Shown one piece after another: positions 42,144 to 51,548 of a stretch of 64,000 nt of DNA (the stretch's first letter is position 1; each line of letters starts with the position of its first letter). Below the pieces are notes generated by a model that was not told where the DNA came from, searched no databases, and saw only the letters and a program-made list of their open reading frames with translations. A program made the position numbers and the translations under genes. The DNA is from JBCBSZ01 sp039185015 (GTDB lineage Bacteria; Actinomycetota; Acidimicrobiia; Acidimicrobiales; Poriferisodalaceae): NCBI GenBank assembly GCA_039185015.1, contig JBCDAU010000002.1, forward strand, positions 124,001 through 188,000. The letters are read 5' to 3'.

Positions 42144-43748
42144 ATGCTGATTCGCAACACGCTCGTGCTCGACGGCTCCGGCGAGCCGGGTCGGGTCGGC
42201 GACGTCCGGATCGACGGCGAGCTCGTCACCGAGGTCGGTCCGGACCTGTCGATCCATCCCGACGAGACCGTCCTCGACGGCGATGGGCTCGCCGTCGCTC
42301 CGGGCTTCGTCGACCTCCACAGCCACTCCGACCTCTGGTCGGTCGTGCCCGACGCCGACGGCGTCCCGATCGGCGACACGCCGAAGCTGCTCCAGGGCTG
42401 CACGACCCAGGTGTTCGGCCAGGACGGCATCTCGGCGGCACCGATCGCGCCGGACGACGACGACTTCCGTGGCTTCCAGGCCGGCCTGAACGGTCGGCTC
42501 CCGGCCGAGCACTGGAGCTGGCACAGCTTCGCCGACTACCTCGCTGCCGTCCGCGCCCGATCGGTGACGCGCACGGCATCGCTCGTCGGGCACGCGACGA
42601 TCCGGCGCTACGTGATGGGCATGGCCCGCCGCGCCCCGACGGCTGCCGAGATCGACGAGATGCGCAGCGCCGTCGCTGCGGCACTTGACGCCGGAGCGTG
42701 CGGGTTCTCGACCGGACTCGTGTACGTACCGGCCGCGTACGCCACGACCGACGAGGTCCACGCGTTGGCCGAGGTCGTGGTCGATCGCGATCTGCCGTTC
42801 TTCGTGCACGTGCGGTCCGAGAGCGACCAGGTCGTCGAGGCCTCCGAGGAGGTCATCGGCGTCGCAGCGGCCACCGGCTGCCAGCTCCACTACAGCCACA
42901 TCAAGTGCGCGGGCCGCACGAACTGGCCGAAGGCCGCCGAGCTGCTCGATCTCATCGAAGCGGCGCACGACGACGGGGTGCGGATCTCGGCCGACATCCA
43001 CCCCTACATCGCCGGCTCGACCACCGCCTCGATCCTGCTCCCTCCCTGGGCCCACGAGGGCGGCCGGGAGGCGATGCTCCACCGGCTCCACGACGCGACG
43101 GTGCGGGCCCGGCTCCGACAGGAGATGCTCTTCGACACGACGTCGTGGGACAACTGGTGGGTCTTCTCGGACGGCTGGGACGGCCTGAACATCGCGCAGG
43201 CCGAGCGGCCGGGGGTCGTCGGCCGATTCCTACGTGACGTGCTGCGCGACGCCGGCCATGACGACCTCAGCTCCCCAGGGGCCTTCGACGAATTCTTCGA
43301 CCTGCTGATCGACGAACGCCTCGAGATGACGATCGTGTCGTACAACAACGTCGAGGAGAACGTCGTGCGCTTCTTCGCCCAGCCGTGGTGCTCGGTGGGG
43401 ACCGACGGCGTCGTCGCCCCGGACGGCCACCCGCACCCACGGCTCTACGGCACCTTCCCCCGCGTGCTCGGCCGCTTCGTCCGTGAGTTCGGCGCGGTGT
43501 CGCTCGAAGACGCCGTGCGCAAGTGCGCGGCTCAGGCCGCCGACGTCATCCGCGCTCCCGAGCTCGGTCGGCTCCGGCCCGGAGCGCCGGCCGACCTCGT
43601 GCTCTTCGATCCCGATCGGATCATCGACCGCGCCACCTTCGAGTCGCCCCGCCTCACCCCCCTCGGCATCGAGGCCGTCTGGCTCGCCGGCCGGCGGGTC
43701 GTCGACGGTGGTCAGGTCGTGCCGGCCGCCACCCAGCCGATCGGGTAG
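42144..43748 (+). CDS. N-acyl-D-amino-acid deacylase-family amidohydrolase
   Basis: 534 residues. N-terminal beta strands LIRNTLVLDGSG, then the metal motif FVDLHSHSD, KLLQGCTTQVFGQDG, STGLVYVPAAYATTDE, HVRSESDQV, and a C-terminal strand set ending VWLAGRRVVDGGQV. This is the D-aminoacylase subgroup of the amidohydrolase superfamily (Zn-dependent; cleaves N-acyl-D-amino acids, or dihydropyrimidine-like rings in some members). Divergent from ygeY; the 18-bp motif lies between them. Actual substrate is open and might be a product of the purine cluster. Confidence 0.8.
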   Translation: MLIRNTLVLDGSGEPGRVGDVRIDGELVTEVGPDLSIHPDETVLDGDGLAVAPGFVDLHSHSDLWSVVPDADGVPIGDTPKLLQGCTTQVFGQDGISAAPIAPDDDDFRGFQAGLNGRLPAEHWSWHSFADYLAAVRARSVTRTASLVGHATIRRYVMGMARRAPTAAEIDEMRSAVAAALDAGACGFSTGLVYVPAAYATTDEVHALAEVVVDRDLPFFVHVRSESDQVVEASEEVIGVAAATGCQLHYSHIKCAGRTNWPKAAELLDLIEAAHDDGVRISADIHPYIAGSTTASILLPPWAHEGGREAMLHRLHDATVRARLRQEMLFDTTSWDNWWVFSDGWDGLNIAQAERPGVVGRFLRDVLRDAGHDDLSSPGAFDEFFDLLIDERLEMTIVSYNNVEENVVRFFAQPWCSVGTDGVVAPDGHPHPRLYGTFPRVLGRFVREFGAVSLEDAVRKCAAQAADVIRAPELGRLRPGAPADLVLFDPDRIIDRATFESPRLTPLGIEAVWLAGRRVVDGGQVVPAATQPIG

Positions 43749-43767
43749 CCCGCCCTACCTGTCCGAT

Positions 43768-43785
43768 GTGTGTCGTACGACACAC
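43768..43785. promoter_or_regulatory. 18-bp perfect palindrome, probable operator
   Basis: GTGTGTCGTACGACACAC, exact dyad symmetry, 19 bp before the acyl-CoA ligase start. Size and position fit a TetR- or GntR-type operator. It would overlap the promoter. Confidence 0.7.
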
Positions 43786-43804
43786 CTGAGCCACAGTAGG
43801 GCCG

Positions 43805-45454
43805 ATGGTGGAACTCAACCTCGCCGAGATCCACGAGGCGCTGGCCGAACAGCTCCCCGACCGCGAGTGCCTGGTGTACCGCGAGCACCGCTTCACCTGG
43901 AGCGACGTCACCGACCGCACGCGACGGGTCGCCAACGCCCTCCTCGACCGGGGTCTCGGTCGCGTCGTGCCCCGCTCGCGGCTCGCCGGCCACGAGTCCG
44001 GCCAGGACCACGTCGCCTGCTACCTCCACAACGGCAACGAGTACCTCGAGACGATGCTCGGCGCCTACAAGGCGCGCACCGTCCCCGTGAACGTCAACTA
44101 CCGCTACGTCGCCGACGAGCTCGCGCATCTGCTGAGCGACTCTCGCTCGGCCGCCGTGGTCTTCCACTCCCGGTTCGCACCGGTGCTGGACCGGGTGCGG
44201 CACGACCTCCCCGAGCTTCGCGTCCTGCTCCAGGTCGAGGACGAGTCCGGGCACCCGCTGCTCGACGGAGCCGAGTGGTACGAGGAGGCGCTGGCCGGTG
44301 CCTCCTCCGAACGACCTGACGTGGAGTGGTCGCCCGACGACCTCTACATCCTCTACACCGGCGGGACGACCGGTCTCCCGAAGGGTGTGCTCTGGCGGCA
44401 GGCCGACGTCGCCGTCGCCGCCTTCTCCATCCGCAACAGCTCGACCGGTCGCGAGGCCGCCTCCCTCGCGGAGCTCGTCGACCAGGCCGCCGCCGATGCC
44501 AGCCCGATGCGCTTCCTGCCCGCCCCGCCGTTCATGCACGGGGCTGGCCACTGGAACGCGTTCAGTGCCTGGGGGCGAGGCTCACCGGTCGTCGTGCAGG
44601 GGGTCACCGACCGCTTCGACTCGGCCGACGTGCTCGCGACCATCGAGCGCGAGCGGATCAACTTCCTGCTCATCGTCGGCGACGCGTACGCGCAGCCACT
44701 CCTCGACGAGCTCGAGCGCAACGAGCACGACCTCACGTCGCTCCAGATCCTGCTGTCCGGAGGTGCCGCCCTGTCGGCGCCTCGCAAGGCCGCCTTCCTC
44801 GAGCACCTGCCCGACCTCACCCTGATCGACGGCGTCGGGTCGTCGGAGGCCGGCGGCCAGCTGCGGCAGATGACGACGAAGGGCAAGGCGGTGTCCACCG
44901 GGACGTTCCGCCCCGACAGCGACACCGTGGTGGTCGATTCCGACCTGACCCGAGTGCTCCCGGTCGACGACCCGTCGGGCGGGTGGCTCGCCAAGCGAGG
45001 CCGGATCCCGTTGGGCTACCTCGGCGATGTGGAGAAGTCGGCTCGCACCTTCCCCACCATCGGCGGCGTGCGTTACGCGGTGCCCGGCGACCGCGCGGCG
45101 TATCGCGCCGACGGCGTGGTCGAGCTCCAGGGCCGGGAGTCCGTCACGATCAACACCGGCGGTGAGAAGGTCTTCGCCGAGGAGGTGGAGGCGGCGATCT
45201 CCCACCACCCGGACGTGTACGACGTCGTGGTGGCCGGACGGCCCAGCGAACGATGGGGTCAGGAGGTCGTGGCCATCGTGCGCCTCCGCGACGGAGCGGC
45301 CTCGACGGGCGCCGACCTGATGGCGGTCGCCGGCGAGCACGTCGCCCGGTACAAGCTCCCCAAGGAGATCATCCTGCGAGACGAGATCGTCCGCTCGCCG
45401 GCCGGCAAGGCCGACTATCGGTGGGCCAGAGCCGTGGCGACCGGTGAGCAGTGA
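43805..45454 (+). CDS. Acyl-CoA ligase, FadD19-like AMP-forming synthetase
   Basis: 549 residues. Adenylation motifs: LYTGGTTGLPKGVLWR (P-loop A3), VGSSEAG (A5), the Asp in RAAYRADG and the catalytic Lys near the C-terminus in SPAGKADYRWA. The C-terminus closely resembles FadD19-type ligases (SPAGKPDYRW), which activate steroid side chains in mycobacteria. Activates a carboxylic acid with ATP and CoA. An extra stretch of about 14 residues (VVPRSRLAGHESG) interrupts the N-terminal domain. Probably controlled through the palindrome at 43768-43785. Confidence 0.87.
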   Translation: MVELNLAEIHEALAEQLPDRECLVYREHRFTWSDVTDRTRRVANALLDRGLGRVVPRSRLAGHESGQDHVACYLHNGNEYLETMLGAYKARTVPVNVNYRYVADELAHLLSDSRSAAVVFHSRFAPVLDRVRHDLPELRVLLQVEDESGHPLLDGAEWYEEALAGASSERPDVEWSPDDLYILYTGGTTGLPKGVLWRQADVAVAAFSIRNSSTGREAASLAELVDQAAADASPMRFLPAPPFMHGAGHWNAFSAWGRGSPVVVQGVTDRFDSADVLATIERERINFLLIVGDAYAQPLLDELERNEHDLTSLQILLSGGAALSAPRKAAFLEHLPDLTLIDGVGSSEAGGQLRQMTTKGKAVSTGTFRPDSDTVVVDSDLTRVLPVDDPSGGWLAKRGRIPLGYLGDVEKSARTFPTIGGVRYAVPGDRAAYRADGVVELQGRESVTINTGGEKVFAEEVEAAISHHPDVYDVVVAGRPSERWGQEVVAIVRLRDGAASTGADLMAVAGEHVARYKLPKEIILRDEIVRSPAGKADYRWARAVATGEQ

Positions 45455-45463
45455 CCTCGGGAC

Positions 45464-45479
45464 GGGGCTCCGGGGCCCC
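45464..45479. terminator. Short GC hairpin between convergent genes
   Basis: GGGGC-6 nt-GCCCC in the 38-bp gap between the ligase stop and the chemoreceptor stop. Weak but well placed. Confidence 0.4.
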
Positions 45480-45492
45480 GGCCGGGCGTGGA

Positions 45493-47745
45493 TCAGACCT
45501 CGAAGCGGGCCAGTGAGGCCTTGAGCTGCACGACGTCGTCGGTCAGCCCGGCCGCCGTCGAGCTCATCATCTCCGCCGATGCCGAGGCCTCCTCGGACGA
45601 TGCGGCGACCTCCTCAGCAGCGGCACCGTTGGCGCTGGTGAGCGAGGCGAGCTCGGTGGAGCGATCGGCCATGACCGAGGTGACACCCTCGATGCGACCG
45701 GCGGCGTCGGAGACCGCGCCCACCCGATCGTCGATGTCCGCGACACCTCGCTCGATCGCGACGAAGGCGCCGCTGGCCTCGGCCATCTTCTCGGCACCCC
45801 GCCCCACGGCCTCACGACCGGCGTGAGCGGCGTCGACGGCGCCGTCGACACCCGACTTCATCGAACCGACGATCTCGCCGATCCGATCGGTCGAGGTCCG
45901 CGACTGGTCGGCGAGGTTCTTGACCTCCTCGGCGACGACGGCGAAGCCGCGGCCGGCCTCACCCGCACGGGCCGCCTCGATCGCGGCGTTCAGGGCGAGC
46001 AGGTTGATCTGCTCGGTGATGCCGGCGATGAGCTCGGTCGCCTCCTCGACGTGCGCCGACTTCTCAGCGACGTCCTCGATCGAGGTGCGGACGACCTCGA
46101 AGGCGTCGGTGATCGCTTCCATCGCCGACGAGCCCTCGTGGATCAGCGCGCTCCCCGCATCGGAGTCGGAGCGGGCGGTGGTCGCCGACTCGACGACCGC
46201 CTCGATCGCTGCACGAGCAGCGGCGACCTCTGCCTCGATCGCCTCGACCTGGGATCGGAGATCGTCGGAGATCTCGGCCTGCGAGGCCGACGCCTCCGCG
46301 ACGGTACCGATCGCGTTCGCGACCTCATTCGCAGCTGCCGACGACTCACTCGCGGTCAGGGCGACCGACTCCGATGCGTTCTCGACCGAGTCGGAGACGC
46401 CGCGGGCCTCGCCGACCACGGTTCGGAGGTTGGTCACCATCTGGTCGAGCGCGATCCCGAGGCGGTCCCGATCGCTGTCGATCGGCACCTCGACGCCGAG
46501 GTTGCCCTGGGCCACCTCCGTGGCGACGGACTCGCTCGCCTTCAGGAAGGACACCGTCCGCTCCATCGACCTGATCAGATCGCCGACCTCATCGGACCCG
46601 GCGGGCGGGAGGTCGACGTCGGTATCGCCCAGGCTGAGCGTCTGTGCCGCCTCGCTGACGCCGACGATCGGACGAGCGAAGCTGCGCGCGAACCATGCGG
46701 CGGTAGCACCAACGAGCAGCAGCACGACGACGGACGCGAGCAGCGTGGCGTTCCGGAGGTTGCCGATCTCGACGAGGGACTCTGCCGTCGATTGCTCGGC
46801 CAGCACCACCCACTGCTGCCCGAAGACCACGGCCGGCCGATACGCCGACAGCACCTCGACACCGTTGTGATCGGTGATCTCGCCGATGCCCGACTCGCCG
46901 GCGAACGCGGCGTCGACGGACGGGTTGTCCACGGTCACGACGCCGATCGTGGATTCATCGCTGAACCGGCTGTCGGAGCGGAACGTGCGGTCCTCGCCGA
47001 CCACGAAGGTCTCACCGGTCTCGCCGAGGCCGGCGGCGCCCTGCATGATGGCGTTCAGTCGATCGATCGGCATCTGGAACGCGGCGACGCCGACGACCTG
47101 GCCGTCCAGATCCGTGATCGGGTGGGCCGCGAAGGCCGCCTGGGCGCCGTTGGAGGGCGCGTACGGGGCGAAGTCGTCCCAGACGATGCCGTCGCTGGCG
47201 AGTGCCGACTGGACCACCCGGCCGAGGCCGCTGGAGGCGAACTCGCCGTCGACGAGGTTGGTGGCGAAGTCCGGCTCCTTGAAAACGCTGTAGACGAGCT
47301 CGCCGTCGGGGTCGAAGAGGAAGACGTCGTAGTAGCCGAACTCGACCTGGTACTCCCGCAACTCCGGGTGATACAGGGCGTGAACGGCGCTCCACGCCGA
47401 GCCGTCACCGGCGTCCTCGAGGTCGCCCAGCGAACCGATGTAGAGGTCCTGGAGACGAGCGGAGCCGACCTCGTCGTAGGCGACATCGAACGCCTGGACG
47501 GCATCGATGACGTCGAGGCGATGAGCGAAGGTCACCATCTGCTCGGAGATGGTCTCGGAGTAGCGCTCGACCTCGGCAGCACGCGCCTCGGTGACCGTCT
47601 CGAGCTTGGCGAAGACCTTCTTCTCCAGCGCTGACGACGCCTGCGAGTACGACAGGAACCCGGCGACGGCTGTCGGCACGATGGCTGCGACCAGGACGAG
47701 GGCGACGATCTTGTTCGTCACCGAGCCTCTCAACCAACTGAGCAT
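45493..47745 (-). CDS. Methyl-accepting chemotaxis protein with Cache sensor
   Basis: 750 residues from ATG 47745 with GGAGG upstream. TM1 (IVALVLVAAIVPTAVAGFL), a large extracytoplasmic sensor of about 300 residues with Cache features (YYDVFLFDPDGELVYSV, VVGVAAFQMPIDRLN), TM2 (ATLLASVVVLLLVGATAAWF), HAMP, then the signalling tip EQINLLALNAAIEAARAGE. Complete receptor. No CheA or CheW gene nearby; indicates that the organism is chemotactic. Ligand unknown; its place between two purine-type operons may or may not be relevant. Confidence 0.92.
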   Translation of the reverse strand: MLSWLRGSVTNKIVALVLVAAIVPTAVAGFLSYSQASSALEKKVFAKLETVTEARAAEVERYSETISEQMVTFAHRLDVIDAVQAFDVAYDEVGSARLQDLYIGSLGDLEDAGDGSAWSAVHALYHPELREYQVEFGYYDVFLFDPDGELVYSVFKEPDFATNLVDGEFASSGLGRVVQSALASDGIVWDDFAPYAPSNGAQAAFAAHPITDLDGQVVGVAAFQMPIDRLNAIMQGAAGLGETGETFVVGEDRTFRSDSRFSDESTIGVVTVDNPSVDAAFAGESGIGEITDHNGVEVLSAYRPAVVFGQQWVVLAEQSTAESLVEIGNLRNATLLASVVVLLLVGATAAWFARSFARPIVGVSEAAQTLSLGDTDVDLPPAGSDEVGDLIRSMERTVSFLKASESVATEVAQGNLGVEVPIDSDRDRLGIALDQMVTNLRTVVGEARGVSDSVENASESVALTASESSAAANEVANAIGTVAEASASQAEISDDLRSQVEAIEAEVAAARAAIEAVVESATTARSDSDAGSALIHEGSSAMEAITDAFEVVRTSIEDVAEKSAHVEEATELIAGITEQINLLALNAAIEAARAGEAGRGFAVVAEEVKNLADQSRTSTDRIGEIVGSMKSGVDGAVDAAHAGREAVGRGAEKMAEASGAFVAIERGVADIDDRVGAVSDAAGRIEGVTSVMADRSTELASLTSANGAAAEEVAASSEEASASAEMMSSTAAGLTDDVVQLKASLARFEV

Positions 47746-47857
47746 CTGGGGGCCTCCGTCTCTCGGCGCGCAGCGGCGCAGGAGACCCTGTCGGACGGAC
47801 AAGTCCGGACATGAGCGGTTCGACACGCGCGACCGGGACCAAGGTCCCGATGCCAGG

Positions 47858-50140
47858 TCAGGAGTCGGCGAGCGCGATGTCGGCCGGCCGTACCGGCACG
47901 CGGGGCAGCTCGAGACCGGTCGCCGCCCGGATCGCGGCGACGACGGCGGGGGTCGACGAGATCGTCGGCGGCTCGCCGACGCCTTTCGCCCCGAAGGGAG
48001 CCCCGGGCTCCGGATCCTCGATCAGGGTGGTGACGACCTCGGGCATGTCGAGCGCGGTCGGGATCAGGTAGTCGGTGAACGAGGCGTTCTTGACCAGGCC
48101 GTCCTCGACGATGATCTCCTCCATGACCGCCAACCCGACGCCCTGGGCGATGCCACCCTCGATCTGACCGACCACCTGCACCGGGTTGAGCGCCCGGCCG
48201 ATGTCCTGCCCGGTGGCCATCTCGACCACTCGGACGAGGCCGAGCTCGGGGTCGACGTCGACCACCGCACGGTGGGCGGCGAAGGCGTAGGACACGTGGG
48301 CATCGCCCTGACCGTTCTCGTCGAGTGGCTGGGTCGGAGCGTGGCGGAACACGAGCTCGTGGTACAGCTCCTCACCGTCGACCGCCTCGGCGACGGAGAC
48401 GTCGATCGAGCCGTCCCCCGACACCACCCGACCGTCGACGAGATCGAGCGTGGCGGGATCCACGCCGGTCCGCCTCGCCACCCGATCGATCAGTTGCTCT
48501 CGCACGCCACGGCAGGCGTGCTCGACCGCACCGCCGGACATCCACGTCTGGCGACTGGCCGACGTCGATCCGGCCGACCCGATGTCGGTGTCGACCGTGT
48601 CGAGCACGACCTCCTCGACGCCGAGCACCTCCCGGGCGATCTGTCCGGCGATCGTGACGAAGCCCTGACCCACCTCGGCACATGCCGACTTGATGATCGC
48701 CACCCCGTCCCGGAGCGTGCAGGCAGCAGCGGCCGAGTCGTCGAAGCCCTCGCTGAAGGCGATGTTCTTGATGGAGAGGCCGTAGCCGACCCCTCGGCGG
48801 ATCTGGCCCCGGTCCGCGGTGCGGCCGGCGCCGCCGGGCAGGAGCATGACGTCGTCGTCGTCCTCGTGCGGGACCGGCGGGAGCGGCGCCTCGGCTGCGG
48901 CGCGGAGGCACTCCTCGGCCGGTGCGGTACCGGTGATCTCCTGGCCGGTGATCATCCGGTCGCCCCGGCGCATGGCGTTGCGCAACCGGAGCTCGACCGG
49001 GTCCATGTCGAGCGCGGCGGCGAGCTTGTCCATCTGGGACTCGTGCCCGAAGCAGGCCTGCACGACGCCGAAGCCACGCATGGCCCCGCACGGCGGATTG
49101 TTGGTGCGCACAGCCCAGCCCTCGACGACGGCGTTCGGCACCCGGTACGGACCGGCGGCGAACGACACGCCGTTGGCCAGCACCGCCGGCGACGACGACG
49201 CGTAGGCACCGCCGTCGAAGACCATCGACGCCTCGATCTTCACGAGGTTGCCCTCGCGATCTGCGTGGTGTCGGTAGCGCAGTCGGCACGGATGCCGGTG
49301 CACGTGGCCGTAGAACGACTCCTCTCGGCTGAACACCATCTTCACCGGCCGGCCCGTGTGGAGGGCGAGCAGGCAGATGTGCACCTGCAGCGACAGGTCC
49401 TCGCGGGCGCCGAACGCACCGCCGACGCCGGCCAACACCAGACGCACCTTGTCCTCGGGCATCCCGAGGCAGGCAGCGACCTGGCTCTGGTCGACGTGCA
49501 GCCACTGCGTCGCGATGAAGAGCTCGATGCCGCCGTCCTCCATCGGCAACGCCATCGCCGACTCGGGCCCCATGAAGGCCTGGTCCTGCATCCCGATCTC
49601 GTACTCGCCGTCGACGACGACGTCGCCGTCGACGGCGTCGGGATCACCGTGGCGGATCACCAAGTGACGGAACACGTTGCCGTCGGGGTGGATCGGCTCG
49701 GCGGTGATGGCCGCCTCGGAGTCCGTGAGCGGGGTGACGACCTCGTACTCGACGACGATCGCCTCCATGGCGAGACGGGCGGTCTCAGGATGGTCGGCCG
49801 CGACGACGGCGATCGCTTCACCGACGTAGCGGACCACGTCGCTGGCGAACACCGGCTGATCGCTGTGCTCGAGGCCGTAGGTGGCCGAGCCCGGCACGTC
49901 GTCGGCCGTGAGGACGGCGTGCACCCCGGGCATCGCGAGCGCCGGTCCGATGTCGATCGACACGATCCGGGCCGCGGCGTGCGGGGAGCGGAGCGTGCGT
50001 CCCCACAGCATCCCCCGATCCCAGAGGTCGGAGGAGAACGCGAACTCGCCCTTCACCTTCGGGATGCCATCGGGCCTGAGGGTGTCGTCCCCGACCCGAC
50101 CGCGGGTGTCGGTGGCGGTGCGGTCGGCGACCGAGGTCAT
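47858..50140 (-). CDS. Xanthine-dehydrogenase-family molybdenum subunit
   Basis: 760 residues, ATG overlapping the Fe-S subunit stop by 4 nt. Mo-cofactor motifs: GGAFGAREDLSLQ, CGAMRGFGVVQACF, EVGQGFVTIAGQ, and the active-site Glu in GVGEPPTISS. The CoxL-specific AYxCSFR loop is not present, so this is not CO dehydrogenase. Third gene of an FAD - FeS - Mo operon. Next to an 8-oxoguanine-deaminase-like gene, so a purine or related N-heterocycle is the likely substrate. Confidence 0.87.
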   Translation of the reverse strand: MTSVADRTATDTRGRVGDDTLRPDGIPKVKGEFAFSSDLWDRGMLWGRTLRSPHAAARIVSIDIGPALAMPGVHAVLTADDVPGSATYGLEHSDQPVFASDVVRYVGEAIAVVAADHPETARLAMEAIVVEYEVVTPLTDSEAAITAEPIHPDGNVFRHLVIRHGDPDAVDGDVVVDGEYEIGMQDQAFMGPESAMALPMEDGGIELFIATQWLHVDQSQVAACLGMPEDKVRLVLAGVGGAFGAREDLSLQVHICLLALHTGRPVKMVFSREESFYGHVHRHPCRLRYRHHADREGNLVKIEASMVFDGGAYASSSPAVLANGVSFAAGPYRVPNAVVEGWAVRTNNPPCGAMRGFGVVQACFGHESQMDKLAAALDMDPVELRLRNAMRRGDRMITGQEITGTAPAEECLRAAAEAPLPPVPHEDDDDVMLLPGGAGRTADRGQIRRGVGYGLSIKNIAFSEGFDDSAAAACTLRDGVAIIKSACAEVGQGFVTIAGQIAREVLGVEEVVLDTVDTDIGSAGSTSASRQTWMSGGAVEHACRGVREQLIDRVARRTGVDPATLDLVDGRVVSGDGSIDVSVAEAVDGEELYHELVFRHAPTQPLDENGQGDAHVSYAFAAHRAVVDVDPELGLVRVVEMATGQDIGRALNPVQVVGQIEGGIAQGVGLAVMEEIIVEDGLVKNASFTDYLIPTALDMPEVVTTLIEDPEPGAPFGAKGVGEPPTISSTPAVVAAIRAATGLELPRVPVRPADIALADS

Positions 50141-50628
50141 GCCTGCTCCCCGGCGCGCACCTCGACGGCCTGCTCGACGGCGGCGAAGATCCGGCCGTAG
50201 CCCGTGCAGCGACACAGGTTGCCGGAGATCGCCTCCCGCACCCTGAGCTCGCTCGGCTCCGGGTCGTGCTCGAGCAGGTGCTCGAGGGCGACGATCAGGC
50301 CCGGCGTGCAGAAGCCGCACTGGACGGCGGCGTTCTCGATGAACGCTCGCTGGACGTCGGTGAGCTCGCCGTCGGGACCGGTGAGGCCCTCGATCGTCGT
50401 CACCTCGCTGTCGGCCGCCGAGGCGCCGAGGACGAGGCACGAGCACACCAGCTCGCCGTCGAGCACGACCGAGCAGCTGCCGCACTCGCCCTGCTCGCAG
50501 GCGTTCTTGGAGCCGGGGAGGCCGAGCCGCTCGCGCAGGACGTAGAGGAGGCTCTCGCCGAGCCAGGCGTCGCTCACCTCCTTCGACTCACCGTTGACCG
50601 TGAGGCCATAGGACACGTGTTGACTCAT
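50137..50628 (-). CDS. Xanthine-dehydrogenase-family [2Fe-2S] subunit
   Basis: 163 residues, standard size. First cluster ACEQGECGSC plus VCSC; second cluster VQCGFCTPG plus LCRCTGY. Passes electrons from the Mo site to FAD. Overlaps the Mo subunit by 4 nt; 26 nt from the FAD subunit gene. Confidence 0.93.
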   Translation of the reverse strand: MSQHVSYGLTVNGESKEVSDAWLGESLLYVLRERLGLPGSKNACEQGECGSCSVVLDGELVCSCLVLGASAADSEVTTIEGLTGPDGELTDVQRAFIENAAVQCGFCTPGLIVALEHLLEHDPEPSELRVREAISGNLCRCTGYGRIFAAVEQAVEVRAGEQA

Positions 50629-50654
50629 CGGGGTCGGTCTCCTCGCTGGTCAGT

Positions 50655-51500
50655 TCACACGCACCGCAGCAGCGCACGTCGCGCCATCACCGAGATGGCG
50701 TGCCGGCGGTACTCCGCGCTGGAGCGGTGGTCGTCGATGGGCTGCGAAGCGGCCGCGGCGAGGTCGCCGAAGCGCTCGTGGACAGCCGGGTCCGCGATCG
50801 TCGGCTCGACGGCGTCCCAGTCCACGGCGTCGGTGGCGAGCACCTCGGCCTCGGACGCCCGCACGATGGTCGGCGCCACCGCACCGAGGGCGCACCGAAC
50901 GGTGCGACTCCGGCGGTCGACGACGACGGCCACGCCGGCCGCCGAGATGACCATGGCGTTCCGGGTGCCGATCTTGCAGTACTCCTGCGGTCCGTCGACG
51001 TTCGGGACGACGAGGCCGGTGATGACCTCACCGGGGGCGAGCGTCGTGCGCTTCACCCCCGTGATGAACTCGGCGATCGACTGCTCGCGCACACCGGCGG
51101 CCGAACCGATGCGGACGACGGCGTCGAGGGCGTACAGGGGCGGGAGGCCGTCTCCGGCGGGTGAGGCCGTCCCGACGTTGCCGCCGATCGTGCCGCCGTT
51201 GCGGATCTGCGGCGAGCCCACAGTGCGCGAGGCGGTGGCGAGGATCGGGAACCGCTCCGCGAGCTCACCGCTCATCAGGTCGGTCCAGGTCATCCCGGCG
51301 CCGATCACGACGCGGTCACCCTCGAGCTGCCAGGTGCGCAACTCGGCGACCTTTCGGAGTCCCACCACGGCGGGTGGTCGGCGACCGGCGTAGTTCACCT
51401 CGACCATGAGATCGGTGCCCCCGGCGAGCAGGTGGGCCTCGGGCTCGTCGGCGAGCGCTCGATACACCTCGTCGAGGCTGACCGGCATCAGGACGGACAT
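50655..51500 (-). CDS. Xanthine-dehydrogenase-family FAD-binding subunit
   Basis: 281 residues. FAD-binding pattern: LLAGGTDLMVEVN at the N-terminus and GGTIGGNVGTASPAGD in the middle. Order FAD - FeS - Mo is that of CoxMSL-type operons. ATG 51500 has the shared 18-bp motif 20 bp upstream and probably a very short or absent leader. Confidence 0.9.
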   Translation of the reverse strand: MSVLMPVSLDEVYRALADEPEAHLLAGGTDLMVEVNYAGRRPPAVVGLRKVAELRTWQLEGDRVVIGAGMTWTDLMSGELAERFPILATASRTVGSPQIRNGGTIGGNVGTASPAGDGLPPLYALDAVVRIGSAAGVREQSIAEFITGVKRTTLAPGEVITGLVVPNVDGPQEYCKIGTRNAMVISAAGVAVVVDRRSRTVRCALGAVAPTIVRASEAEVLATDAVDWDAVEPTIADPAVHERFGDLAAAASQPIDDHRSSAEYRRHAISVMARRALLRCV

Positions 51501-51520
51501 GGCGTGAAGCGAAGCCGCCC

Positions 51521-51538
51521 CTTCAACGTTTTGTCAAC
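51521..51538 (-). promoter_or_regulatory. Shared 18-bp motif / promoter element of the three-subunit Mo-enzyme operon
   Basis: On the minus strand GTTGACAAAACGTTGAAG: GTTGA half-sites 11 bp apart, with TTGACA inside. Sixteen of 18 positions equal the motif at 42047-42064 and its distance to the start codon is also about 20 bp. Confidence 0.6.
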
Positions 51539-51548
51539 GCTGCGCCGA

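Noticed and set aside
47790..47815. Imperfect inverted repeat (TGTCGGAC ... GTCCGGACA) upstream of the chemoreceptor
   Set aside because: Arms differ by an inserted base and there is no matching promoter; could be chance in GC-rich DNA.
47591..50200. An 869-residue open frame on the plus strand, opposite the Mo subunit gene
   Set aside because: Rich in Asp, Arg, His and Val with no family motifs, which is the usual product of antisense reading of high-GC genes; the minus strand holds clear xanthine-dehydrogenase motifs.
47858..51500. Aerobic CO dehydrogenase (coxMSL)
   Set aside because: Gene order matches, but the CoxL active-site loop AYxCSFR is absent from the large subunit.
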